A DNA stretch of 64,000 nucleotides from Protopterus annectens (lineage: Eukaryota > Chordata > Ceratodontiformes > Protopteridae). The DNA lies in contig NC_056729.1 in the NCBI RefSeq assembly GCF_019279795.1, positions 1,861,940,869-1,862,004,868 on the forward strand, read 5' to 3'. This document shows positions 10,736 to 20,584 of this stretch, piece by piece. The notes under the pieces are model-generated. The model was not told the origin of the DNA. It did no database searches and saw nothing but the letters and a program-made list of their open reading frames with translations. The position numbers and the translations under genes are program-made. Each line of letters begins with the position of its first letter. The stretch's first letter is position 1.

Positions 10736-11790
10736 TGTTAGGACTACTGGACTATCCTCCTCAGTTAGATCTATTTTGGTGGCTGCTCATAAGTCTTCGA
10801 CCAGGAAGGTTTATCGCAGCAAGTGGAAACGTTTTTCCTTTTGGGCCTCTCAAAGGAGTTTAGATCCTTTCACGGCTCTTATTTTCACCATTCTTGATTT
10901 TCTAGTTGATATTTTTCAACACTGAGCTATTTCTTCTACTGTCAAAGTTCAGTTGGCTGCCATCTCTCATTTTCATGTGGGCGAGAATTCTGCCTCTTTC
11001 TTTAGCATCTTACAGACTGTATAAAGCCTTTATTAAAGGCACCTTTTTGTTACACTCCCCGGTCAGAGATCCTGTTCCCCCATGGGACAGTACTATGGTT
11101 CTCCAAGCTCTGGTCGCTCCACCTTTCGAGCCCGCCGCAACTGCAGATCTGAAGTTTTTATCTTGGAAAACAGCTTTTCTGGTGGCTTTTACCTCTGCAA
11201 AAAGGGTTTCAGAATTACAGGCCTTGTCCTTCAAAATTCCTTACACGATTTTTCACAAAGATAGGGTTTCCCTTCGAACCAATCCGTCCTTTTTTCCTAA
11301 GGTGGCATCACCAGTCAATATCAATCAGATCATCAGTTTGCCTGTGTTTTTTCCTAATTTTACTAAAAAGATGGAATACAAACTTCACATGTTGGATGTT
11401 CATAGACCGTTATAATTCTATTTACACAGGACAAAAAATTTCTGTAAATCTGATCAATTGTTTGTATCCTTCTATAAACCATTTTTGGGGAAACCTATTT
11501 CCAGGGTCATTATAGCTAGATGGATTTCCTCATGCATCCTGCAGGTCTATAAGGACAGAAGCATGTCTCCTCCAGGTCAGGTGAAAGCTCATTCCACTAG
11601 GTCCATGGCTATGTCTGCGGCCTTTTGGTCTAGTGTCCTTGGATGATATTTGTTCTGCAGCTACTTGGTCCTCATCTCATACGTTCTCATTACAAATTGG
11701 ATTTGATTTCCAGAAAGAGCGCATCCTAGTTCCGCGGTGCTCTGGAATATCCTTCCATGAGGGCCTCCCAGGAGTTTTAGTAGATGGGCA
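10736..11790 (+). pseudogene. DIRS-1 tyrosine recombinase, frameshifted
   Basis: The enzyme would integrate the circular DNA copy. The core-binding part reads SSTRKVYRSKWKRFSFWAS. The catalytic Arg lies in TSAKRVSELQAL (codon 11203-11205). The His-x-x-Arg box is HSTRS (His 11590-11592, Arg 11599-11601), and the nucleophile lies in SHYKLD (Tyr 11691-11693). All four catalytic residues can be found, but they lie in different frames and a stop interrupts the core-binding part near 10923. The end is placed just before the internal complementary region. Confidence 0.9.
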
Positions 11791-11799
11791 CCCTGTCCC

Positions 11800-11905
11800 A
11801 CAGGTTGAAGACCAAATGAAGTAAACTACTTCAGATAAATAATTTATGTACTCACCCTAACATTCCATCTGAGTAGTAGTACTTCATTTGTCTTCAACCG
11901 TCCCT
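11800..11905. repeat. DIRS-1 internal complementary region
   Basis: Bases 11800-11835 are the reverse complement of the left outer end (6207-6242). Bases 11864-11899 are the reverse complement, with few mismatches, of the right outer end (12133-12172). In DIRS replication this region is thought to template rejoining of the ends into a circle, so the join near 11836-11860 marks the element's natural termini. Confidence 0.9.
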
Positions 11906-12010
11906 AACTCCTTCCCTCGGACCTTGGCATATAGTCAGCCTGTGGGCTGCAGTATAGGTCACAAGTTAATTTTTTCAGGTCGGGTTCTCAGTATAAGGTT
12001 CAGCAAACGT

Positions 12011-12138
12011 GATCTGGGGATGGAAGGCAGTGGAGGTGTATTATGGGTAAGGGGAGGAGTTTGGTAGCTTGGAGCTCAGAGCTGATGCTAGTAAAAGTTG
12101 CTGGCTCTGATCCGATACGGATCCGTAACCCACAGGTT
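12011..12138 (-). repeat. DIRS-1 right inverted terminal repeat
   Basis: From GATCTGGGGATGGAAGGCAG to the end of GGATCCGTAACCC, this is the inverted partner of 6235-6355. Confidence 0.93.
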
Positions 12139-12195
12139 TGAAGATAAATGAAGTACAACTACTCAGATGGAACATTATGGTGATTACACAACTTC

Positions 12196-13445
12196 TTTGT
12201 TTAGGACGTTCCATCTGCAGTAACTCGTAGTACGGCTTCTGGACATCAGAGACCTGAGCGCAGTCCCACTTAAAAAAAAATTCCATCATCCTAGAGATTG
12301 TGTCCCCAAAGGTAATTTCCTCAGAAGGAGTATCTGGACTACTAGAGTCCCTCCACCTCTGACCCATAGTCTAAAGATGAAGAAATACGAGTAGAATAAG
12401 TAAGGTTTTCTTCATCAGAATCCAACTCCTCAGAAGAAGAATTTAGTTCCCTGGGCCTTTTAAGTGGAGAAGAGGACCAAGCAGGAGCAGGAACCAAAAC
12501 CGCTTAAGGAGGCCATAATGACAGTAAAGCATTAACTAACCCCTTAGTAAAGGCCTGCCACTCACTTTGTGGATCCCTAGGAGCAGAAACAACATGTTTA
12601 GTTTTCTATTCCCTTTTTTAAGGGAATGCCCGCCCTAGAAAACTGAGAAGGCTGAAACTCAGGACGGCATTCAGCAACTGTAGTAGGAACTTCTTCCCTA
12701 AGAATCTGCGGACCCCCCTTGATCCCTCGGAAACAGTCAACCATAGTTCCTCCTAAACATCCAAAATAGATGCCTGCAAAACTTCATTGGATGTGCTGCC
12801 TGCCAGATCCTTGCCGGCCTCCAACCTGGATGCAGAAGAGAAATTTGATGACATAGCTAGGTGAGCCTCTGGGTTTGTAACAACCTCTGGAGAAACATCG
12901 GGCAGAGGCTAGATAACGGAAGGTTCCTGTCTTACCTTTTTCACCCTGTTCTTCCCTAATGGCTGACCCTCATAGCAGGATGTTCCTTCCATTGTATCTT
13001 TAGCAAGAAGCTTGAGATGCTGGTTCTCAAGAAACAGTGAAAGGAAAGAAAGCCTACGATGATGGGTTTTCGGGGAAAACATCTGATAATTTGAACAAGA
13101 TGAATGGTCATGAGAAGCTCCTAGGCAAAAAAGGCACTTATTGTGGTGGTCTTTATGGGGAATCTGTCTCCCAGACTGGCATTTACCCTTCCTGGATGAC
13201 ATTAATCCCAAACCGCACAAAAATTCAAGAAAAAGAATAAAAGCCCAACTGGCTACTTATCTGCAATAGTGAGGACTCCAGCAAACAGGAGAAATCACCG
13301 GAATACAAAACTGCAGTAAAAATCTCAGAAAACAGACATAGGCGATTAGACTGCTAGAATGGCAGCAAAGAAGTTCTGAGGATGGTACACCTGAACATCA
13401 CCTTTATGCCCTACACTACTGTAGGAGCATTTGGGTGATGTTCAG
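12196..13445 (-). pseudogene. DIRS-A gag, upstream portion and leader
   Basis: Read from 13220 down: GKCQSGRQIP, then CLFCLGASHDHSSCSNYQ, matching the cysteine-rich N-termini of the other two DIRS gag proteins here. SPLKRPRELNSSSEELDSD near 12450 and SPDTPSEEITFGDTISRMM near 12310 correspond to the acidic part and the VSFGD block of DIRS-1. The reading is broken by frameshifts. DIRS-1 starts at about 12195, and gag resumes at 6206. Bases 13250-13445 are probably the untranslated leader and include a strong palindrome at 13392-13444. Confidence 0.75.
13392..13444. repeat. 53-bp near-perfect palindrome
   Basis: TGAACATCACC (13392-13402) is the exact reverse complement of GGTGATGTTCA (13434-13444). 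The inner arms (TTATGCCCTACA against TGTAGGAGCAT) also pair with one or two mismatches around CTAC. It lies between the DIRS-A leader and the end of DIRS-B. Confidence 0.85.
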
Positions 13446-15350
13446 CATACCTTAAAGCAACAGTAGGCTTTGGTAGACTGGCCAGACATCGGCTTCCACT
13501 GCTGGGAATCCCATAAGTGATGAATACTGCAGCGGTGAATGTAATGGCATCAATTGTTGCCTGAGCCAGGAAGGAGTCACCACAGTGATCTTGGTGGATC
13601 CCTTCTGAATCTTCGGAAGTACCCTGAATATTAGTGGAAATGGTGGAAAGGCATACAGGAACATTCCTATCCAAGGAGTCATGCATGGAGTCCTGGAACA
13701 GAATTTTGCTAGTTTTCTACAGAGAGGAGGTATATGGGTCTACTTGAACTCCCCACAGATGGATCAAATCTTGGAAGAAGCCCTGATCTCATTTCCATTT
13801 GTGAGGGTCTGCCCTGGTCTTGCTATGCTTGTCTACAGCACAGTTTTTCTCTTAATGGAATGTAAGATGCATGTAGAGTGAGATTGTCCTGTGAAGCTAT
13901 ATCTAGTCTGCAAAGGGGCTACAACTGTTTTCCCCACTTGTTTGTTGATGTACCATAAAACCGTGGTATTGTCTTTAATAACTTGAAGTGGTCCTTGGGA
14001 CCAAAGTTGAGTGCCTTGATCAGGACAAACTTCTCTTTGTTTGTGTTTGTCCTTGTTGCTCCACACACCCTGCACTTTTAGTCCTTCTAAAACTGCTCCC
14101 CAGACAAAGTGTGAGGCATCTTTGGTGACTACTTTGGACCTGGAAGGGAGAGGGGAAGACTTGGATTTAGTATATCTGCGGTCTCCAACAAATGATTTCT
14201 GTTCTGACAAACTGCAGTACTGGGATTTCAAAAGACAAGAGTGTTTGTGCTGGGACCAAAGAGACTTTAGGTACCACGGTATCTGTCATGTGGATCCTTG
14301 CCAGGGGTATCATGGGAATCACATTAGCCGTGAGACCCAAAATCCTCTGAGGTATTCCCTCGCAGTGACTGAAGTTTGAGTGGAAAACCTTATAAACAGA
14401 TCTAGATAAACATCTCTTATTTCCTGTAGAATTAGTTATTTGAACCAAGGTGTCTGACATCCCAGGAACACAATCCTGTGTGAAGGGGTCAAGATAGTCT
14501 TTTGAATGTTCTCTTGGAATCCCAGATTGTGTATGAGACCTCTCACACAAGAGAGAGATTCCTGATGCTTGGAAAAAGACTCTGCAATGATAGCAAGTCA
14601 TCTAAGTGTGGAAAAATGTGGATATCCTGTAGCCTGCAATGAGCTACAACTGGAATTGGACACTTTGTGAACACACTTTGGTGCAGTGGATCGTACAAAG
14701 GGTAAGACAGAGAACTGATAATATGATCCAGACACAAGCAACCTTAAGAAACGTCTGAAGTCTGGATGAATGTGGATGTGATAAGAATCTTTTAAGTTTT
14801 CTGTTATCAGGAAACTTGAGTGTGGAGGAAGAGGTAACAAGTTATGAACTGACATTATTCTGAATTTGGGCACTGTCACAAGCAGGTTTAGGAAAGAAAT
14901 ATGCAGAACTGGTCTCCAAGCATTTTCTTTTTCTTTGGTGCTGGGAGCATCCTTGAATAAAAACCTTATCCACCTGGGAAGGAGGAACTGATTCTATTAC
15001 TCCTTGGGACAGCATGTTATGAAGAACTAAGGACTAGAGGAAACAAGAGTCTCTTCCTGAAGATGAGGAGTGACCCCAGGAAAGGAGGAATTTCCTCTTA
15101 CTGCATCTTGGTGAATGATCTTCAGAACCCATTTGTCTGAAAATGTTAAAGAAAAAAATGGAGATTCAGACTTCCTGGAAGTAAAAAGGGGGCATGGTGG
15201 CAAGGGCTCACATGGTCTTTTGAGTAGTCATTCAGACCTGTTGGACTGCCCTTGGTTTTGGGAGGTTTGAGGCTTCTTTTGGAACTGTCTTGCCATTTCT
15301 TCTTAAATGTCTGTATCCCTGTATTTTGTTGACTGTTTTGCTTTTTGCCA
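13446..15350 (-). pseudogene. DIRS-B: gag tail, reverse transcriptase, RNase H and MT region, decayed
   Basis: Read from 15350 down: a basic gag tail (GYRHLRRNGKTVPKEAS), then FYSRMLPAPKK near 14960, then the RT palm LKDSYHIHIHPDFRRFLRL. This is the CSLDLQDAYYHI motif with its first Asp lost. Next come SYYQFSVLPF, HIFPHLDDLLSL (YLDD changed to HLDD), and RNase H as DASHFVWGAVLEG and IKDNTTVLWYINKQVG near 13950. The last piece, FPLIFRVLPKIQKG, then TVVTPSWLRQ (13620-13560), is the MT region. No recombinase follows; the sequence stops at the palindrome next to DIRS-A. Sequence differs clearly from DIRS-1 and DIRS-2, so it is an older or separate family. Confidence 0.85.
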
Positions 15351-16064
15351 GTATTGGATGAGCATACCTCCCAACCTTCCCTCTGTTTTTACTGGGTTTT
15401 TTGGGTCCAAATAATCGGATGCCACGATTCCCCGAGTGGCACCCTTTCATTTCCAATTTATTTCCTTTGTTTTTTTGATTTTTCATGCTTTAGCTGATGT
15501 CATCGCATGCACGATGACGTCCGCTCCGTCAGAGCTACCAGCCCGTTGGAATTGAGCTCAAGGAGCTCGCATTTATGGCTGGGGCTCTTGCCATTCAAAT
15601 GCTTTTGCGAGCGGGAATGGAAAGGATTTGGATTGTATATTCCTGGTGAAACAGAGTTAGATGGCTTTATCGGAAAGGTAAGGACACATAAGCATAGTAA
15701 GGCCCACAGGTATAACAACCTTCAGCTGGCATTTCTTTTGCTAGATAGCAGCTACATTTTGATTAAAGACTTCTTCCACTCAAAGATGACAGAGTCTCTC
15801 CCAAAGAAATCCTTCCAGACTTATAGGTAAATGTGTGCACACACACAAAACATTAAATCTATCCTCACTCACACAGCCAAGCCTACAGAACACGGTTATA
15901 AACTGCATCTTATTTATACCCTCATGGGTCTTCCTGTATCTTACAAGTAATGCTTGAATCTGTTGTCAACAGCACCTTCAAGTGTATAACACAAGTTCGG
16001 CAGTTGAGCCTCGGCTTTCCTACCTTCCCCACTACAGGAACCACTGTAGTGTGTGTGTGTGTGT
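15351..16064. other. Unassigned stretch with inverted CRE-like sites and a (GT)n tract
   Basis: Bases 15361-15500 begin GCATACCTCCCAACCTTCC, which resembles a common interspersed repeat end. At 15497-15523 two copies of a GATGWCATCG-like site face each other (one is TGACGTC). An open plus-strand stretch from 15507 runs 107 codons across a GGAAAG/GTAAGG donor-like site near 15678. No protein family was recognised. A (GT)8-9 run lies at 16049-16066. Confidence 0.4.
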
Positions 16065-16625
16065 GTATGTGCATTGTAAGTCCACCTCTAGCATTGTTAT
16101 TTAGTTTAGCTGCAGGCATGCCACTCAACCATTGCTTTATTTGATCTGCCGTCTCCGGAGGCATGTTTTATGCCACTATTCTGTTGCTGGGCTAAGCTAA
16201 GTGTGCATTATTATTCTGTTGCTGGGCTAAGTATGGAAGTTTAAAGTTCGTTCGTAAGTCTTGTGCATTTGTTTGTTGGCTTGCAAGCTGGCTAGATTGT
16301 GCATTTAGTTTATCGGCTGCAAGCAGGTGTATGTGTTATATTTTTATGCTGCTATTCTGTTGTAAGCATTTGATCCAAGAACTGTGTGCATTGTAAGTCA
16401 ACCGCTGGCATTGTTATTTAATTTAGCTGCAAGCATGCTGCTCCTGCTCAACCCTTGCTTTATTTGATCTGCCAGCTCTGGATGCAAGTTTTATGCCACT
16501 GTTCTCTTGCTGGGCTAAGCTAAAGTTTTGGCCACATTGTGCATTTATGTGTGTTACATATTTGTATGCCACTATTCTGTTACAAGCATTTGATCTGTGT
16601 GCATTTATGTTTTTATATGCATGGT
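16065..16625 (+). repeat. Tandem repeat with about 318-bp period
   Basis: The segment starting GTGCATTGTAAGTCCACC (16069) recurs at 16387 as GTGCATTGTAAGTCAACC. Both copies continue through ATTGTTATTTA, TGCTTTATTTGATCTGCC and GCTGGGCTAAGCTAA with about 80-85% identity by eye. Shorter pieces (TATTCTGTTGCTGGGCTAAG, TGTGCATTTA) recur within each unit. No coding sense was found. Confidence 0.8.
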
Positions 16626-16760
16626 AACACAAAATATTTTATTCTAGCAAATTTTCTAAGATTATATAAGCAATGTTGTCTTCCCCCCAATAAATTTTGG
16701 CTTTTTCCAGATTTCTTGTGCTGTATAGTTTCTCACAGGGAGATAAGTTTAGTGCTGCTA
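16626..16760 (+). repeat. Interspersed repeat also present around the SINE at 32.1-32.5 kb
   Basis: TTTTATTCTAGCAA and CTAAGATTATATAAG recur with small changes at 32087-32125. TTTTTCCAGATTTCTTGTGCT recurs near 32450. The second copy is split by a SINE, so this one serves as an empty-site relative. Confidence 0.6.
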
Positions 16761-16784
16761 ATGTGAAGTCTGTTTGAATTAGTA

Positions 16785-17080
16785 GCACAACAGGTAGAAT
16801 ACTTTCTTTTTGAAGCAGAAGGCTGTGGGTTCTACTCCCACAGCGTGTAGAAAGATGGATTTGCTGATACTGTACTGTGTTGGATGTTGCAGTCCTGAGA
16901 ATGTCCTCATTTGGCAGAGATACCCATTACAATTTGTCATCCATTCCCTATTGTGATTAATGTAACAAGCAATTTATTCCTCTAGGGCAACGGGCACTTT
17001 ATTTGTAGATGAAGCAATGAAATATAAAGTTGTTTGCTAGCAGCAACCTCTTCATTAGTTACAGATCTCTTTAATGTAGT
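16785..17080 (+). mobile_element. Possible tRNA-derived SINE
   Basis: TAGCACAACAGGTAGAATAC resembles a Pol III A box and GGTTCTACTCCC a B box, about 45 bases apart (16789-16842). A matching stem is formed by GCTGTGGG and CCCACAGC. Downstream lies a SINE-like body (TGTTGGATGTTGCAGTCC). No target-site duplication was found and the family was not identified. Confidence 0.45.
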
Positions 17081-17779
17081 GATGTCTATTAGTGTTTGTG
17101 CTATAAACTGTAAAACAAAAGTTTTAAATGAAATCCAAATAATCATTGTAGAAGTAAAGCAGTATGCACATTACAGTGTTTATGGTAAATGGGGCAAAAT
17201 AACCAAGTAATGGGACATTGGAATGGCTGCAGGGGGGAGGGCTTTGTATGGGGGGCCCCATTTGACCATGATTTTTTGAGGGGGAAAGGACGGCAAACTC
17301 AGACAGCTCTGGGCAGCACAAACTCTAGCTACACCACTGATCAGTAGGCCATGGAAAATGACTTTGAGGTCCTAGCAAACTATATTCTTTTGCTAAGATT
17401 AGAATATTGCTTACCATTAAATGCCCTACTTTTACCACAAAACCCACATACTGCAAGTCACCAAAAACAAAATCCTAAGGTTCATCATCTTCTCCCTTCC
17501 CAGTGAACTTCATTGCTACACCATTAAAAAAATGGTTACCATTTACTACAGGGTCTGAAGGACATATTTTGGTTGGTTGTTCAGTTTGTTTGAAAATTGA
17601 TATCCCGCAATTCCACTGGAGTGGGCAGGGTTACATATTTATGTATGCAAATTTTATGTTAATCAGCGTACAGATTTGTACCTATTTTTCATGGGCCTTT
17701 GTCTAGATTTTTGATGTTTCTAGGTTGTAGAGGTATGTGGATGAGGAGTTGGAGAATCCCTTAGAAAATTTGGAAAAAG
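17081..17779. other. Unassigned non-coding stretch
   Basis: No open frame with recognisable protein similarity. A G-rich segment at 17224-17290 ends in TAGCTACACCACTGA, which looks like the end of a dispersed repeat, but I could not name it. Confidence 0.3.
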
Positions 17780-18200
17780 GGTTGAAAAATTTAGAGATTA
17801 CCTGGGTCAGCTTACCCCTTTGTTCACACATTTTGCAGCAGAGGGGCCAAAAACTAAATCTCTGTCAAAAGGGGAATTTGAAACCTCATTTTTAACATCT
17901 GCAAGGTTTTGAGACTACAGCCATGCAAACTGCTTCAAAACAGTACCAGTGACTATAGCCCTGGAAGAAATATTAACAGAGTCATATCCACACACTGTAA
18001 ACGAGTAGTGGCTAGTGCAATTGAAAAAAACTACATTAGTTGAAGCAGATTTTTCCTCACAAGAAGAAATTGCAGATAAAACACTCCTCATCCTTTCACA
18101 ATTAGTCAGAACAAACTTATGCATATGAGCCTGACAAAAGTTCTGAAAATCAAAGTTGCAGAAGCATACATTTTTTCTGTAGTTATTAATAACCATTCAG
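17780..18200 (-). pseudogene. DIRS gag fragment
   Basis: Read from 18196 down: NCERMRSVLSAISSCEEKSAS, then YDSVNISSRAIVTGTVLKQF followed by AWL, and after a frameshift EVSNSPFDRDLVFGPSAA. The YDxxxxSSRA, AWL and SPFDxxxxFG blocks match DIRS-A gag at 6000-5830 and the PYDGSTL block of DIRS-1. About 140 residues remain. It could be the upstream gag of DIRS-B, separated by the 15.4-17.8 kb insertions, or an independent piece. Confidence 0.72.
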
Positions 18201-18204
18201 TGCA

Positions 18205-19435
18205 ACTTCACCCCCCTCTCACCCCCTAAATGGCCCATCTCAATACTGGAAGATTGCCAAATTCCGGTAATAATGGCCACACAGGTAAAAAAACCCACTC
18301 TCCAAAGATAAGAATACAGGATCCATGGGACCAGATGACATCCCGGGCTGTGTACTACATGACCTACAAAATGAACTAGCACCTCACCTAAGTGTCCTGT
18401 TTAATCATGCCCTCACCTCAGGCTTCGTTCCCACTGAATGGTGCACAGCTACAGTTATCCCACTCCACAAGGGGGATCCACGTTGGATCCCAGGACCTAC
18501 CGTCCCATCAGTCTGATGAGCCTGATTTGCAAGGCCGTGGAATGTATTATCATGGAACTTCTAAACAAAGACATTGGCAGCCTTAAAACATTGGACCCCA
18601 CCCAGTTTGGGTTCGTGAAGGGCCAATCTTGTCTCCTGAACCTGATTGACTTCTTCAAATCAGACTCCAGAGCCTTGGATGAGGTAAGGCAGTCCACACA
18701 GCCTATCTGGACCTCGCCAAGGCCTTTGGCACCATCCCCCACTCTGGAATCATAGATAAATTGCTAAGCTGGGCATTAATCCCTATGTCACTCGATAGGT
18801 TGCCAACTGGCTTACTGACAGAACCCACACTGTCAAAGTAACTGACTCCGAATCCAGCTCCAGACAAGTGACAAGTGGAGTACCTCAGGGTTCAGTCCTG
18901 GGACCTCTCTTGTTTGGCATCTACTTCTCTGAAGTACAGGCCAACATTAAGGGACTCTGGCTAACCAAGTTTGCAGATGACTGAAAACTGGGAGCCATTA
19001 TTGAATCCCCAAATGATGTGGATACGCTACAAAAGGGCCTTACAGAAACAGATGCTTGGTGCCAGAGCTATGGGCTCAAGCTCAATGCCAAGAAATGTAT
19101 AGTTATCCCCTTTGGGCAAAAAACATGTACCCATGAATTACCATATAGGTGGCAGTACACTAAACACTGAAAGTGTGATAAGAGACTTAGGGGCACAGGT
19201 GGACAGTGGTCTCACCTTCAATAACCACATCGCCACAACGGTCAAGAAATCCTTCTGTGTGGCACACCTCATCACTAAGGGCTTTTCATCCAGAAAAAAG
19301 GAGGTCATTGTCCTACTGTACTCATCCCTCATTAGACCCATTCTAGAATACAACGCCCCATTTGGTATGTACCTCTCAAGACATCTGCAGCAACTGGAAA
19401 GGTTGCAGAAATACCTCACTAAAAGAATCTCATTG
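18205..19435 (+). pseudogene. CR1-clade LINE, reverse transcriptase fragment
   Basis: Translation gives GPDDIPGCVLHDLQNELAPH, then VIPLHKGDP, TYRPISLMSLICKAVE, DPTQFGFVKGQSCLLNLIDF and AYLDLAKAF. After frameshifts come VPQGSVLG and FADD, here followed by a stop (TTTGCAGATGACTGA at 18969-18983), then KLNAKKCIVIPFG and IRPILEYNAPFGMYLSRHL. These are LINE RT blocks in the normal order, closely related to the copies at 34.1-35.4 kb and 57.4-59.1 kb. It starts near the GSMGPDD block and stops abruptly at 19435, before the C-terminal part. Sequence then continues in the opposite orientation as the 5' half of the same family. Confidence 0.9.
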
Positions 19436-19436
19436 T

Positions 19437-20520
19437 TGCCATTGAGATTCTTGACATAGCTACCGAATGCTTTGTGGTTGTCTTTAGAATCAGTGGCAAA
19501 TCTGTTTTCGTAACTAACTTTGAGGATTTTATCAGGGATCACAGCTTCTTACTGAGGCTGACCAGTTAGCTCCTCCACTCATGGGATTTTACATTCTTTT
19601 GCAACAGTTTCTTCCTTCTGTCATACAGTTTGTTTATGGCAGGGGACCACCAGATTGGCTTCCTTTTTTTGGAGGATAGCATCTTGGTTCTGTTTGGGAT
19701 AGCACGATCCATGCATTCGTAAGTGCTTATAAAGTGCAATTGTGTAGGATTCAGTAGTCGTAACTGTATTGTCCATCTGCATGGGTGTCGTGAAGTTCAC
19801 CACTTTTGTCTTAAGAAGCATGAAGTTGGCTTTGGAGAAGTTTTTTACTGTGGTTTCCTTAATGGGGAGTGGGGGCAGGATGTGGATGTGTAGGGTAATT
19901 AGCTTATGGTCGGATCGGACCAATGATGCGTTGACCTCAGGTGTCACTCATGTTGGTAATGACCAGATCTAGGATATTGTTGCCCCTGGTAGGGGTGTGG
20001 ATAAGTTGATCCAGGGCATTGGAGTTTATGAATTCCAGAAAACATTAAGCAAAGAAGTTGGTACATGAGTACTTTTCCCAGTTAATGGTGGGGTAGTTGA
20101 AATCGCCCATTATTAGGGTGTTTGGTTGAACCCTAATATTTTCCAGTACATCAAGAAAAGAGGAGTGGGAATCCTGAGGCATGGTGGGGGATCTGTAGCA
20201 AGCTACAATTTGGATTGCAGTTTTGCCCAGAGTTAGTTGCACTTGGATAACCTCGGCTGCATTATGCTGAGCAACTAGCCTCGTGGTGTGGATATCCTTA
20301 ATGAGTATGGACACACCTCCTTTGGTGTTCCGGTCCAGGTTACATGGCCGAAAAATGTGGTATGAGTTATAGCCTGGTAGTGCAGGGGTGCTTTCTGGAG
20401 CCTTGAACCAGGTCTCAGTCACTGCACAGATATCGATGTTCTCCATTTTAAGGAGTGCCTCGAGTGAGTGCGTTTTGAGATTTAGACTTCTAGCATTGAG
20501 TAGCATCACCCTCAGTTGTT
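19437..20520 (-). pseudogene. CR1-clade LINE, ORF2 endonuclease and linker, inverted relative to the adjacent RT
   Basis: Read from 20509 down: MMLLNARSLNLKTHSLEALL, then ENIDICAVTETWFKAPES (catalytic Glu in TETWF), GGVSILIKDI, VACYRSPT, LIMGDFNYPTINWE and SDHKLITLHIHILPP. These are the ordered motifs of an AP-type endonuclease that nicks target DNA for target-primed reverse transcription. The following linker (RKKLLQKNVKSH, DNHKAFGSYVKNLNGN) matches the linker at 51057-51240. The copy ends at about 19437, where the RT should begin, and meets the tail of a plus-strand RT fragment. It is nearly identical to the endonuclease at 38.1-38.9 kb. Confidence 0.92.
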
Positions 20521-20584
20521 TCTTGCCTGTTCCTGTTACATTGGTGAATTTGTCATTTGAACCTTGCCTAAAAAAGGCACTATA

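Larger units (their letters stand above)
6207..12195 (+). mobile_element. DIRS-1: complete DIRS-type retrotransposon with inverted terminal repeats and internal complementary region
   Basis: DIRS elements replicate through a circular DNA and integrate with a tyrosine recombinase instead of a DDE integrase. The whole architecture is visible here: inverted terminal repeats (6235-6355 and 12011-12138), gag, RT/RNase H, a methyltransferase-like region, tyrosine recombinase, and an internal complementary region (11800-11905) complementary to both outer ends. All coding frames have frameshifts or stops, so this copy looks inactive. It sits antisense inside the gag of DIRS-A. The left end near 6207 is well defined by the complementary region; the right end (12176-12200) is less sharp. 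Confidence 0.93.

Noticed and set aside
16049..16066. (GT)n as a possible Z-DNA regulatory site
   Set aside because: Only 8-9 units, and such runs are common in vertebrate DNA.
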